From contig ONHE01000045.1 of NCBI GenBank assembly GCA_900317545.1, forward strand, positions 1-53,999: a stretch of 53,999 nucleotides of DNA, read 5' to 3'. Shown here piece after piece: positions 18,901-28,100 of this stretch; position 1 is the stretch's first letter; every line of letters starts with the position of its first letter. Source of the stretch: an uncultured Prevotella sp. (GTDB lineage Bacteria; Bacteroidota; Bacteroidia; Bacteroidales; Bacteroidaceae). The position numbers and the translations under genes were made by a program. The notes under the pieces were generated by a model, which was given only the letters and a program-made list of their open reading frames with translations, had not been told where the DNA came from and searched no databases.

Positions 18901-19280
18901 TCGGCGGACAGATCTACAACAGCACCCTGGCAGATCGAATTGAGAATGCCGACAAGCACTACAACGTCGACGAGCGCGTGTTCAACGACCGCTGGCAGAA
19001 AGTAGGCGACCACACGCTCTTCAAAGGACTCAATGACGAGACGACCACCTATGCCACCACGCGATTCGTGCAAGACGAGCGAACGTTGACCTGTCAGAAC
19101 ATCCATCTGAGCTATATGTTCACGCGCAATCCCTGGCTCATGCGCAACCTGGGCATTCAGACCATGACGCTCAGCAGCGACCTCAGCGATCTCTTCTATA
19201 TCTCCTCCGTGAAGCAGGAGCGTGGACTCTCCTATCCCTATTCACGCCGGTTCTCGCTTTCACTCACCGTTACCTTCTAA
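15942..19280 (+). CDS. SusC/RagA-like TonB-dependent transporter with STN domain (locus 2)
   Basis: TonB-dependent outer-membrane importer of 1112 residues. I chose the ATG at 15942, because it opens a signal peptide (MREKQVNVISRLTLLVMLFA); the frame is open further upstream but only inside fecR. The STN domain spans about 30-105 and resembles that of locus 1 (KKQSGVNFFYSDELA), followed by the carboxypeptidase-regulatory-like domain, EVVVTG at 197 and a plug with DGSATAIYGSRGANGVIVIT. The barrel ends KQERGLSYPYSRRFSLSLTV plus a terminal Phe. The barrel end belongs to the subfamily seen in loci 4 and 5, whereas the STN matches locus 1, so the protein looks like a domain chimera relative to its neighbours. 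Confidence 0.95.
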   Translation: MREKQVNVISRLTLLVMLFASSISMSAMKPADSKVTIDFKSAAVPAVLQELKKQSGVNFFYSDELAKGWPRITVSARQKPVLEVVGQIAGLIGCSYKVSGNIVTFTKQAQSGRKRTIKGYVRDEAGEPLMGVPVCLGETQVCTVTDADGFYTFSIPVERTTLKFSYVGMKTHYEAIPQGSNAVTFDLAMTSDTQLGEVVVTGIFQKNKEAFTGAVTSISNKELKQYGNKNLLTSIANVDPSFNILVNNQFGSDPNHLPEVQLRGSTNLPTITDLQDQTKTDLNTPLIILDGFEITLTRMMDLNTEEVESITLLKDGSATAIYGSRGANGVIVITRRAPQAGKLQFTYTGSLNLEVPDLTGYHLLDAAQKLELERRAGYYDSTDPTRDFKLKQKYSSLLQQVERGVNTDWKSKPLRTGVGQRHSIRLEGGDDSFRYSVSLQYNDVKGVMKGSDRESFNGGITLSYSHRNFLFTNDLNIGHTKSDESPYGTFSDYTRLNPYWRAYDDDGNIIKMLDTDIDFFGGRSKLPGNPLYNAQLNQINSNKYTDITNNFSIEWRPFDGMITRGRVGLTWRDSETDNYKPAKHTMFEADEFQTAEGILRKGRYNYGTGKVTNYDIALTASYSKLFAKKHLLYTAANWNLRSDFSRTYSFAVEGFADETLDFLSSALQYQKGGKPSGSESKTHSVGLVLNANYSYDNRYYTDLAYRLDGSSQFGRNKRFAPFFSAGLGWNVHNEKFMKNVKFVNRLKVRGSFGQTGSQKFSAYQAVATYAYYLSDRYGQWVGAYQKALENPDLEWQKTDKWNVGVEMDLLDRRLSFTADLYRDKTSNLLSSLDLPLSNGFTSYIENIGEVENKGYELKATAFLVRNDARRLAWSVTGALIHNTDKVVKLSDAMKDEYTKRLLTNSTLPNKVIREGESQNTIYAVPSLGIDPSTGYELFLNKSGQVTYSWKASDRVACGLSEPKYRGTMSSMVRWKDFSATVSFGYRFGGQIYNSTLADRIENADKHYNVDERVFNDRWQKVGDHTLFKGLNDETTTYATTRFVQDERTLTCQNIHLSYMFTRNPWLMRNLGIQTMTLSSDLSDLFYISSVKQERGLSYPYSRRFSLSLTVTF

Positions 19281-19293
19281 ACGACATCATGAT

Positions 19294-20724
19294 ATGAAAA
19301 GAAATATCAAACATTGCAGCCTGTTGCTTATGACATGGGCTATGATAAGCCTTAATACGTCGTGCGACAGCTACCTCGACGTATTGCCTTCCACCGAGAA
19401 AGAAAAAACCGATATGCTCTCTAAATCCGACGGCTACAGAAGCGTGCTCACCGGAGCCTATATCCGCATGAAGCAGACTAATCTCTATGGACAAGAGATG
19501 GTGTGCGGCACTGTGGAGAATCTCGCACAGCACTGGTCGTACTCCACGGGCAGCATAGGAGCGTATCTCCACAACTACGACTACACGGCCTCGGTGGTGG
19601 AGACGGCCACAGAAAACATTTACAACAATCTCTACAAGGTGGTGGCCGACGTCAATGGCATCCTGATGAACATCGACGACAATAACGGTGTGCTCACTAC
19701 CGATGAATACAACCTCATCAAGGGCGAGGCTCTCGGGTTGCGTGCCTTTTGTCACTTCGACGTGCTGCGCCTGTTCGGTCCCATGCCCACCAACCTGCCT
19801 GAAAGCCGCGTGCTGCCTTACGTCACGACGGTGTCGAAAAAGCCTAACACGTTCCTCACCTACGCCGACTTCACCGCGCAGCTACTCACCGACTTACAGG
19901 AGGCCGAGACGTTGTTGGCCAAGGTAGACCCCATACAACGGTATTCCATTGCCAGCCTCAACGCTGCCAACAACGGTATCGACGATTTCATGCAGGCCCG
20001 TCAGATGCGCATGAACTATTACGCCGTATGCGCCCTCGAGGCCAGGGTCTGTCTCTGGCTTGGCAACAAGACCAAGGCATTGGAGTATGCCAAGCGCGTG
20101 ATTGATGCCAAGACACCCACTGGAGCTAAAGTGTTCACGCTCGGAACCCGCGACGACTGCGCCCGTGGAGACAAGACGCTTTCGCCCGAACATATCTTCA
20201 ACCTCAAGGTAAGCAACATCGCCTCGACCATTGGATCCGGACGCTCGTACTATAACGCCAAGGCCACCATCACCGCCCGACTATGGGATGCAGGTACGTC
20301 GGACATCCGTTTTGTGAACATGTGGGAGGAGGTGAAGGAAAGCTACTACAGCAGGCCCTTCTATTTCCTGAAATACACCCAGAACGAGAAGATGCCGGCA
20401 CTGGCCAAGAATGTCATTCCTTTGTTGCGACTGGCCGAGATGTATCTCATCGCTACTGAATGCAGCCCGCTGGAAGAGGCCAGCAATTACTACAAAACGC
20501 TGTGCGAAGCACGCGACATATCGCCGGTGACCTTCAAAGACGAGCCCCAGCGCACTCAGGTGCTCATCCAAGAGTATAACAAGGAGTTCTTCGGCGAAGG
20601 GCAAGCCTTCTTTGCCTACAAGCGTCTGGCCGCTAAAGACATTTACTGGGCCGGCACCGAAGGATCGGTAGAAACCTACGTGGTGCCCCTGCCCATAAAA
20701 GAACAGGTCTATGCTAACGAATAA
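19294..20724 (+). CDS. SusD-like outer-membrane lipoprotein (locus 2)
   Basis: Substrate-capturing lipoprotein of 476 residues. The ATG at 19294, 13 bp after susC, opens a lipoprotein signal ending SLNTSC, then DSYLDVLPSTEKEK as in typical SusD proteins. The SusD core includes GEALGLRAFCHFDVLRLFGP, and the C-terminus has the variant motif EYNKEFFGEGQAFFAYKRL shared with the SusD proteins of loci 4 and 5. An upstream extension to 19222 overlaps susC and lacks support. It pairs with the SusC before it and precedes a DUF4843-type gene by 13 bp. Confidence 0.95.
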   Translation: MKRNIKHCSLLLMTWAMISLNTSCDSYLDVLPSTEKEKTDMLSKSDGYRSVLTGAYIRMKQTNLYGQEMVCGTVENLAQHWSYSTGSIGAYLHNYDYTASVVETATENIYNNLYKVVADVNGILMNIDDNNGVLTTDEYNLIKGEALGLRAFCHFDVLRLFGPMPTNLPESRVLPYVTTVSKKPNTFLTYADFTAQLLTDLQEAETLLAKVDPIQRYSIASLNAANNGIDDFMQARQMRMNYYAVCALEARVCLWLGNKTKALEYAKRVIDAKTPTGAKVFTLGTRDDCARGDKTLSPEHIFNLKVSNIASTIGSGRSYYNAKATITARLWDAGTSDIRFVNMWEEVKESYYSRPFYFLKYTQNEKMPALAKNVIPLLRLAEMYLIATECSPLEEASNYYKTLCEARDISPVTFKDEPQRTQVLIQEYNKEFFGEGQAFFAYKRLAAKDIYWAGTEGSVETYVVPLPIKEQVYANE

Positions 20725-20737
20725 AAGACTTTGAATG

Positions 20738-21574
20738 ATGAAGAAAACAATATTTTGCACAGCACTCATCGCCGTCGTTTTGACCAGCTGTTCAGAAGAT
20801 CAAGGACTGATTTACAACGACAAGGCACGCATACAGTTTGTTTCAGAAGACGCCAACCAGCTGCAAGACTATGCCTACTCTTTCGTCTGGCAGTCGGATG
20901 ATACGCAGGCCGACACGGTTTACCTGCCTGTCAGGGTAATTGGCGGTCCCGCCACGCAGGAACGTTACGTAAGCTTAGAGCAGGTCGACGAATATATTAT
21001 CTCTTATACGTACGACCGTCTGGGCCATGTCACCGACTCGGTGGTCGAGACCGTGCCCAACAAGGCCAAAGCCGGCGTACACTATGTCCCCTTCGACGAT
21101 CCCTCGGCACGTAACCTGCTCAAGGTGAAGGCCGGGGTGGTGAGAGACAGCATCGGAATCATCGTCAAGCGCAGTGCCGATCTCAAGAACGGTAGCGTGC
21201 GACTGGCTCTGATGCTCAAGGAGAACGCCGACTTCGGCATGGGTGAACTGAAATTCCAGCAGCGCACCATCACCATTTCTGACCTGCTCGAGAAGCCCTC
21301 CACCTGGAACCGCACTACCGACTATTACCTCGGCACCTACAGCGAGGCCAAGCACCGTCTGATGATGCAGGTGGTCGGCGATAAGGTGGACGACGCATGG
21401 GTACAGAGCTGCAATAGCTCCAAGGCGTTCATGCTCTATTGGCGCACCAAGTTTATCGAGGCGCTTGATGCCTACAACGCCGACCCAGACAACATCGCTA
21501 CGGGTAAAGCGCCGCTTAGGGAAGATGCGGCCAACCCCAACAGCGCTATCGTGACTTTCCCTTCTAAAATGTAA
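20738..21574 (+). CDS. DUF4843-type lipoprotein (locus 2)
   Basis: Lipoprotein of 278 residues found directly after SusD in this class of Bacteroidota operons; its molecular role is not established. The signal ends VLTSC and is followed by SEDQ, an acidic stretch like the lipoprotein export signal, so it is probably on the cell surface. The pattern of a Tyr and the IQFVSE strand shortly after the Cys, a central REFSIGIIVKRS-like beta segment (seen here as RDSIGIIVKRSADL) and a conserved late YYLGTYSEAKHRLM stretch recur in the genes at 36441-35683 and 48538-49239. The tandem ATG at 20735 and 20738 leaves the exact start open by one codon. Confidence 0.85.
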   Translation: MKKTIFCTALIAVVLTSCSEDQGLIYNDKARIQFVSEDANQLQDYAYSFVWQSDDTQADTVYLPVRVIGGPATQERYVSLEQVDEYIISYTYDRLGHVTDSVVETVPNKAKAGVHYVPFDDPSARNLLKVKAGVVRDSIGIIVKRSADLKNGSVRLALMLKENADFGMGELKFQQRTITISDLLEKPSTWNRTTDYYLGTYSEAKHRLMMQVVGDKVDDAWVQSCNSSKAFMLYWRTKFIEALDAYNADPDNIATGKAPLREDAANPNSAIVTFPSKM

Positions 21575-21590
21575 AAAAATCTTGCAACGT

Positions 21591-23090
21591 ATGAAAAAGA
21601 CAACGATTATAGCGTTTGGAGCAACTCTCGCACTGATGACAGGCTGCTTCGAAGATGAAGGCAACTACGACTACAAGGAACCGTTGACCATTGAGGTGGG
21701 AAACGTGGCGGAATCGTACACCGTCACTCCGGGCACCGACAGACTGACCATCAGTCCCACTGTCACCCCCGCTGACCGAAAGTATGACTACTTCTGGACA
21801 CTCACCCCGGCCGGCGCCACCTGGGGCACCAAGGTCGACACACTGGCCCGTACCAAAGATCTCGACTATCCCGTAAACATGTCGCTGGGCTCCTACAAAC
21901 TCCGCTTTTGTGCCAAGGACAGAGCCACCGGCATCTTCGCCTACACCGAATACGACCTGCAAGTCACCACCGACATGGCCTCGGGATGGTGGGTGCTGAA
22001 GACAGAGGGTGACAGCACCGACGTCGATTACTTCAACGACACGAAGCAAAAGCACGACATCATCAGAGGTGCCAACGGCAGACACCTTGCCGGAGCCGCA
22101 GTGGGATTGGACTTCACGTCCTCCTACTGGACGTTCGATGAGAAATCGCAGCGCGACAAGAGGGTCGAGGCGGTGTTCCTGGCAGCAGGAAAAGACCTCG
22201 TGGTGGTCGATTACTTCACCGGTCGTATCCTGAGCGACTACGATGCTCTGTTCATCGACAAGCCTGCCCGTCGTGAGGTGAAAGCAATTTTCCAGGGACC
22301 GTCAGACACCCACGTCGTGGTTGACGAGCAAGTCTACTCGATGTATCACTCCAAGTATGACATCTACAGCCAGTTCCTCATCAAGGCCGGTGGACAGTAT
22401 GACCTCTCGCCGCTGCATCACGCCGCAGGTACGCTGCCGTTGCTCTACAACCGCCGCAACACCTCTTTCTGCTCGGTGCAGCGCTCCTCCACGTCTCTCG
22501 AATACTTCAAGGACGGCACGCCTTCGCCCAAGAACATGGGCCTTGACCTGCTATATATCGGTGGTCAGACCACACAGACTTGGACGCAAGGCGACGGCGC
22601 ACTGGCCGTGATGAAGAAACAGGGCGCAGAGAACTATTATCTCTATACCCTCAACGGACAGCCCTACGACACCAACAGCAACCCTATCCAGAAGGTGGAA
22701 GACCTTGATGCCTCGATGGGACTGGTCAAGGCCGACCTTATGGCACTCAACCAGACTAACCGCATCATTTACTATGTACGCGACAACAAACTTTACGCCA
22801 CCAACCTCGACAACAAGCAGGAGACACTGCAAGACGTGCAGCCCGCTCCAGGAGAAAAGGTGACCTACCTGGAGTTCATCAAGTTCGCCCCCTATAGTCT
22901 CGACAGTCTGTGGTTCGACTATGTGGCCATCGCTACGGCAAAGGACGGGCACTACAAGCTCAATCTGCACCCGGTGGCCGCAGGCAGACTGCTGCCAGCT
23001 GCCAAGACCTTCGAGGGCACGGGCACGGTGAAGCGTATACAGTATATGTACCAGTCGTCGTACGGCATCTATACCTCCACGCTGTTTTAG
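21591..23090 (+). CDS. PKD-like family lipoprotein (locus 2)
   Basis: Lipoprotein of 499 residues with signal ending MTGC and then FEDEGNYDY, a start shared with the locus 4 protein (YDDKGNYDY). The N-terminal half looks like beta-sandwich (PKD-like) repeats, with LTISPTVTPADRKYDYFWTL and YKLRFCAKDRATGIFAYTEY. The C-terminal half has repeated WxxD/YY strands that may form a propeller-like domain. Such proteins accompany SusCD and DUF4843 genes and are thought to be surface-exposed accessory binders; no enzymatic motif is visible. The ATG at 21591 was preferred over a TTG at 21582, as it starts the signal peptide (MKKTTIIAFG). Confidence 0.82.
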   Translation: MKKTTIIAFGATLALMTGCFEDEGNYDYKEPLTIEVGNVAESYTVTPGTDRLTISPTVTPADRKYDYFWTLTPAGATWGTKVDTLARTKDLDYPVNMSLGSYKLRFCAKDRATGIFAYTEYDLQVTTDMASGWWVLKTEGDSTDVDYFNDTKQKHDIIRGANGRHLAGAAVGLDFTSSYWTFDEKSQRDKRVEAVFLAAGKDLVVVDYFTGRILSDYDALFIDKPARREVKAIFQGPSDTHVVVDEQVYSMYHSKYDIYSQFLIKAGGQYDLSPLHHAAGTLPLLYNRRNTSFCSVQRSSTSLEYFKDGTPSPKNMGLDLLYIGGQTTQTWTQGDGALAVMKKQGAENYYLYTLNGQPYDTNSNPIQKVEDLDASMGLVKADLMALNQTNRIIYYVRDNKLYATNLDNKQETLQDVQPAPGEKVTYLEFIKFAPYSLDSLWFDYVAIATAKDGHYKLNLHPVAAGRLLPAAKTFEGTGTVKRIQYMYQSSYGIYTSTLF

Positions 23091-23186
23091 CAGAAGGTCT
23101 GTGCAGCCGTGACACAAATAAAGGTGCCGCCGGTCTTCAGCACAGAGACTGACTGACGGCACTATATTTCTCAAACAACAGTTATC

Positions 23187-24536
23187 ATGAAAAAGATCAT
23201 CTTATTGTTCTGTGCCTTCTTTCTGGCACACATGGCCAATGCCGCCGTCAGACTGACCGGCACTATCGACAAAGAGGCCGGCGAGAACCTGATGCTGCTA
23301 TCGGTCGACAACGGCATCCCCGTGCCTTGCAAGACAGCGACTGCCGATGCAGCAAAGACATTTGTCATCGAGGCCGACATCCCCTATACCGGACTCTATC
23401 TGCTGGCCAACGACATAGGCGTGAAGCATCCCCTCTATCTCAAGGACGGCGACAAACTCACCATCCGCTATGCCAACGATAAGATGACTGTGCAGGGTTG
23501 CACCACGGCCGTGGGCAGGACACTCGCCCAGTGGGGCACGGCCAAGGCACCTGCCATGGTGCAGGCTTATCTCTATGCCTCCATCCCCGGAGGCGAGACG
23601 GTAGAGCCCACGGTCTTCAACCCGGCCTACAAGGCCTTGCAGGTCAAGGCCAAGACACTGAAGAAACAGCTCACCGGCACTGACAGCCAGTTGGCTGCCC
23701 TGCTCATCGATGCCGACTTGGCGCTGATGAAGCTGTCTTACTACAAGAACCACGGCGGCGAACTCGATTCACTGTATGTCAGCGATGCCGACATGAAGGC
23801 CTACACGGCCCTGCTCAACCATGCCGACCTGCTGAAGCTGCCTCTGGCCGGTGACCTTCTGTGGATGTATGTCAACCACAGGGCCGAACAAGCTCAGATC
23901 GGGAAAGAAGACTTTGGCGCACGCGCTGCCCTGCTGCCCACGTCTGCTCTGCGTGAGGCCTACCTCTTCCGCGAGGCCCAGCTGCTGCGCTACTATGAAC
24001 AGCTGGCCAAGTTGCAGGAGGTAATGGGCACACAGCCCTTCTGCAAGGCCTTCGAACAGGGACTGGAGCCGATAAAGGCCAAGCTGGCATGGTCGAAACC
24101 CGGACAGCCTGCAATTGACTTTGAGGGGCTCTGTCCCGACGGCTCACGCCTGAAGTTGAGCGACCTGCGCGGCAAGCTGGTCGTGGTAGACGTCTGGGCC
24201 ACGTGGTGCGTGCCCTGTCTGCGCATGATGCCGCTCTTCAAACAGTTGGAAGAGGAACTGAAGAACCCACACTTGGCTTTCATGAGCGTGTGCCTGGGTG
24301 TGTCGGTGGAAGAAGACCGCTGGCGCAAGATCATCGCCGACAACCATCTGAAGGGTAACCTCATTTTCATCGACAGCTGGACAAAGGGTTTTGCCAAGGA
24401 CTACCATGTCACCGGCGTTCCCCGTTTCCTGATCATCGGTCCCGACGGCAAAGTCATCTCCTACGCCGCTCCGGCCCCCATACATCCTGAACTCAAGCAG
24501 ATGATCATGGACCAACTTGGCAGTCATGGGTTATGA
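23187..24536 (+). CDS. TlpA-like thiol-disulfide oxidoreductase (locus 2)
   Basis: Exported 449-residue protein: signal peptide about 1-19 (ending MANAAV), DUF4369-like N-terminal domain (about 20-110), helical middle, and a C-terminal thioredoxin domain with WATWCVPC (active site 340-344) and cis-Pro loop GVPRFLII. It presumably acts on disulfides in the periplasm as the last member of the locus 2 operon. It follows the PKD-like gene by 96 bp, a larger gap than elsewhere in the operon. Its TGA overlaps an ATG (ATGA at 24533-24536 and the next ATG at 24536) that opens a short thioredoxin-like fragment. Confidence 0.93.
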   Translation: MKKIILLFCAFFLAHMANAAVRLTGTIDKEAGENLMLLSVDNGIPVPCKTATADAAKTFVIEADIPYTGLYLLANDIGVKHPLYLKDGDKLTIRYANDKMTVQGCTTAVGRTLAQWGTAKAPAMVQAYLYASIPGGETVEPTVFNPAYKALQVKAKTLKKQLTGTDSQLAALLIDADLALMKLSYYKNHGGELDSLYVSDADMKAYTALLNHADLLKLPLAGDLLWMYVNHRAEQAQIGKEDFGARAALLPTSALREAYLFREAQLLRYYEQLAKLQEVMGTQPFCKAFEQGLEPIKAKLAWSKPGQPAIDFEGLCPDGSRLKLSDLRGKLVVVDVWATWCVPCLRMMPLFKQLEEELKNPHLAFMSVCLGVSVEEDRWRKIIADNHLKGNLIFIDSWTKGFAKDYHVTGVPRFLIIGPDGKVISYAAPAPIHPELKQMIMDQLGSHGL

Positions 24537-24688
24537 TGACGGAAGCCGACAATTTGCCAGAAGAGGAGCCCAACATCAAGGGTATCCTCTTTTTTTTTAT
24601 CGATGACAGGAACGGGAAGCAGCTCAAGCATGACGCGCCACGCCCCGGTGACCCGCAGTTGAGGGCCTGTTTGGAGTGCCTGAAATAA
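24536..24688 (+). pseudogene. Remnant of a TlpA-like thioredoxin 3' end, copy B
   Basis: A 50-codon frame reading MTEADNLPEEEPNIKGILFF then FIDDRNGKQLKHDAPRPG and ending ACLECLK. It matches the last third of a thioredoxin domain and the copy A remnant at 13431-13573. Its ATG shares a base with the TGA of the TlpA gene, so it could be translated by coupling; but the CxxC half is missing and the cis-Pro is replaced (GILFF instead of GIPFF), which argues for decay. Similarity to copy A runs on to about 24750, past the stop codon, at the same spacing to the 22-bp array. Confidence 0.7.
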
Positions 24689-24768
24689 GGTTTTCAATTC
24701 CGTCTGAAGGCGGATCTCCGGCCTGGATCCGAAGCCTTCGAAAAGCATCCTTTTCACGAGCTTTCCGC

Positions 24769-24871
24769 AGTGCTATGCTCCGTCTTGCGCAGAGCTATGC
24801 TTTCGGCCGCCCGGAGCTATCATATGGACGGCCCGGAGCATAGCTTTGGACGGCCCGGAGGATAGCTCCGC
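24769..24871 (+). repeat. 22-bp periodic array B
   Basis: Cores start at 24771, 24793, 24815, 24837 and 24859, exactly 22 bp apart five times. The first, second and third read TGCTATGCT, AGCTATGCT and AGCTATCAT; the fourth and fifth read AGCATAGCT and AGGATAGCT. The fourth is the exact reverse complement of the standard core, while the flanking TTTGGACGGCCC part keeps its orientation. The first core lies 85 bp from the remnant stop codon, against 86 bp in copy A. Confidence 0.85.
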
Positions 24872-25040
24872 GAGGCCGTTTGTAATCCGTTGATATTGAG
24901 ATAGTTGCATTCATGATTTGACAAAGGCCTGCCCGAAGCTGACGTCAAACCTCGGGCATCGGTCGCTCCGCCTGTCAGCCGAGGCAGGGGACGGGGAATG
25001 ACAGAAAAAAACAGCTTCAGAATCAAAAAAGAACTGTTAT
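24872..25040. other. Intergenic stretch after array B
   Basis: No gene seen. The first part (24878-24915, around CGTTGATATTGAGATAGTTG) resembles the sequence after array C (41443-41478, around TGTTGAAAATCAATAAGTTG). A small hairpin is possible at TGCCCGAAG/CTCGGGCA (about 24931-24961) with one bulged base; it may terminate locus 2. Confidence 0.4.
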
Positions 25041-25074
25041 TTTGTTTTTTGTTTTTATTTTTTTTTTATATTTG
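25041..25074 (+). promoter_or_regulatory. Bacteroidota-type promoter for locus 3
   Basis: TATATTTG at 25067-25074 fits the -7 element TAnnTTTG exactly. A TTTG at 25041-25044 lies 22 bp upstream, one more than the usual maximum. The spacer is very T-rich. Transcription would start near 25081 and leave a leader of about 65 nt. Confidence 0.6.
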
Positions 25075-25146
25075 CCATCAGAATACTAATCTGCTCGAGA
25101 TATTAAACAATCACACATCTATCAACCTTTTTATTTATTTAATGAC

Positions 25147-28100
25147 ATGAAACACGGAAGTAGTACTTATTTGGCAAGCCACCGGAGCATGCCCCGGCGG
25201 CTGGCTTTGCTGCTATGCTTCGTCGTGTGCTCCTTGGGGGCGTTCGCACAAAGCAAGGTATCGGGAACAGTGGTGGATGCAACCGGCGCTCCGATCATCG
25301 GGGCCAGCGTTGTCATCAAAGGCTCGTCTGGGGGGGCGGTAACCGATATGGACGGCAGGTGGACTGTTGACAAGGTGCCTGCGGGGAGCACGTTGGTGAT
25401 CTCCTATGTGGGCTTCAAGACGCAGGAGATACCTGTCAACGGGCGCAGCAGCATCGATGTGAAGCTGCAGGAAGACAATCAGAGCCTTGACGAAATAGTG
25501 GTCGTCGGCTATGGTGTGCAGAAGAAAAGCGATGTCACCGGAGCAATGATCAGCGTGGACGCCAAGAAGCTGACGGAACGGCCGGTCAGCAACGTCTTCG
25601 ACGCCATGCAGGGCAAGGCGGCCGGTGTGGACATCCGTACGAGCGACCGACCCGGTGAAATGGGCGATGTCTATATACGCGGTATGCGCTCGCTGTCCGC
25701 ATCGAGCAGTCCGCTCTATGTGGTCGACGGCGTACCCTTGAACACCACGGTCGGCACCACTTTTGAGGAAAATCTCGACGCCGTAAGCGGTCGTTATGGC
25801 GCCTTGGAGAGCCTGAACCCGCAGGATATTGAGTCTGTCGAGATCCTGAAGGATGCCTCCGCCACCGCCATCTATGGTTCGCGCGGTGCCAACGACGTTG
25901 TCTTGGTGACGACGAAGAAGGGCAGTCAGGGCCGCTTCCAGGTCAACTATTCGGGATCCGTCACGGTTCAGGACTTGGTGGAACGTACCAAATATTTCTC
26001 CGCAGGCGACTATATCACCTGGCGCCGGTGGGCTTACTACTACCGGGATCCGGTGAACAACCCGCGGGGAGACCAGCCGACGGTCGAGAAGGACAAAGTC
26101 TACTTCAACGGGGACAATGATCCTTACACCTGGGCCAACATCATGAAGGGCTGGGCCGGCGGCACTTGGGACGGTTCAAAAGTGGAGACCACCGACTGGG
26201 CTGACTTCGTGACCCGCACCGGCGTAGCTACGGAGCACACCGTGAGCGCCAGCGGAGGAACCGAGAAGGCAAACACCTATGTCAGCTTCGGATGGCTGGA
26301 CAACGTCGGAGTCATCAAGGGGCAGGACTACAACCGCTACACCGGTAAGGTCTCGGCGGATCTCAAACCCTTCAAATGGCTGTCGATCGGAGCCAGTGTC
26401 AATGCCACCTACAGCCTCCAGAACTATGGTATGAGCAATGATGGCGGCACCACCAGCGGCGACCGTAACGCCCTGTCTGCCTCGCGCCGCAATCTGCCGT
26501 TCACCGTGCCTTATGACAATGACGGCAACATCATTGAATACCCGGGCGCCGACAGCAAGATCAAGACTGTCATCGGCGAATGGGACAAGTCGGTCGATGA
26601 GCGCAAGACGTTCCGCGCCTTGGGCAGCTTCTACGCGCAGGTCAATATCGGCGAGATCTGGAAACCACTCAAGGGACTGAACTACAAGGTCAATTTCGGC
26701 CCTGACTTCCGCTACTTCCGCTACGGCGTCTTCAATGATGCGACGAGCGTAAACCGTGAAGGCGTGAACTACGCAAAGCTCACCAAGAACACCGACTTCT
26801 CCTGGACCTTGGACAATATGCTGTTTTACAACCGCACGTTCGGCCGTCATGCCGTAGGCGTCACTTTGCTCCAGACTGCCACCGACTATAATTTTGAAAC
26901 CAGTTCGATGTCGGCTCAGGGCATTCCAATCCCCGAATCGCTCTGGAACGCGCTCACTACGACCAACGTGAGTGCACTCACAAGCTGGAACTCAGGCCTG
27001 ACGGAGAAATCGCTCGAGAGCTATATGGCCCGCGTCAACTATACCTTCAACGACCGCTATATGCTGACGGCGAGCGTGCGCTGGGACGGTGCGTCGCAGC
27101 TGGCCCAGGGACACAAGTGGTCCGCATTTCCCAGCTTTGCCCTCGGCTGGCGCATGGATCAGGAGGAATTCATGAAGAATGTCCACTGGATCAGCCAGCT
27201 GAAGCTTCGCTTAGGTTACGGTGTGACAGGCAATGCCGCCATCTCTCCCTATCAGACAAAAGCCCGTATCGCCTCCCTGTTCTATCCTTTCGGAAGCGCA
27301 TCCACAGCCGGTTACACAGCCTATGAGGGTCTCCTCGGATCAGCAGGCAAACTGGCGATGGCCAATCAGAACCTCGGTTGGGAGAAGACCCGCCAATGGA
27401 ACCTCGGCGTCGACTTCAGTTTCTTCAACGGACGCATCAGCGGCGTGTTCGACATCTATACCAGCCGGACCACCGACTTGCTGATGCAGCAGAGCATCCC
27501 GGCCATGACCGGCTATATGACAACCTACAACAATGTGGGAAAGACAAAGAACTTCGGCTATGATCTGACCCTCAATTTCGTGCCCGTACAGACCAGGGAC
27601 TTCGAATGGACCATCGGCGTGAATGCGGCCTATGCCAAGAATGAGATCACCGAACTGGCCAACGGCAAGGAGGATGACATCGTTAACGGCTGGTTTATCG
27701 GCGAAAGCATCGGTGCCATCTATGACTATGTGAGCGATGGCATCTGGCAGGAAAACGACGCGGAGGAAATGGCCAAGTTCAACGCCAACGGCAACAAGTT
27801 CCAGGTGGGTATGGTCAAGCCGAAGGATCTGAATGGAGATCACAAGATCGATGCTACCAATGACCGTGCCATCGTGGGCCATACGGTTCCGAGATGGACC
27901 GTCGGTCTGAACACCAATCTCAGCTGGCGCAGTTGGGACTTCGCCATCCAGCTCTACGGACGCATGGACTATACCTACACCGGAGGCAATCCCTGGGTGG
28001 GCGGACGCTATAATGTGCGTGCCTATAACTACTACAACGAGAACAACAAGACGGCCACGTACAACAAGCCTATCTTTGATGAAGGAGGCGGGGATGTATA

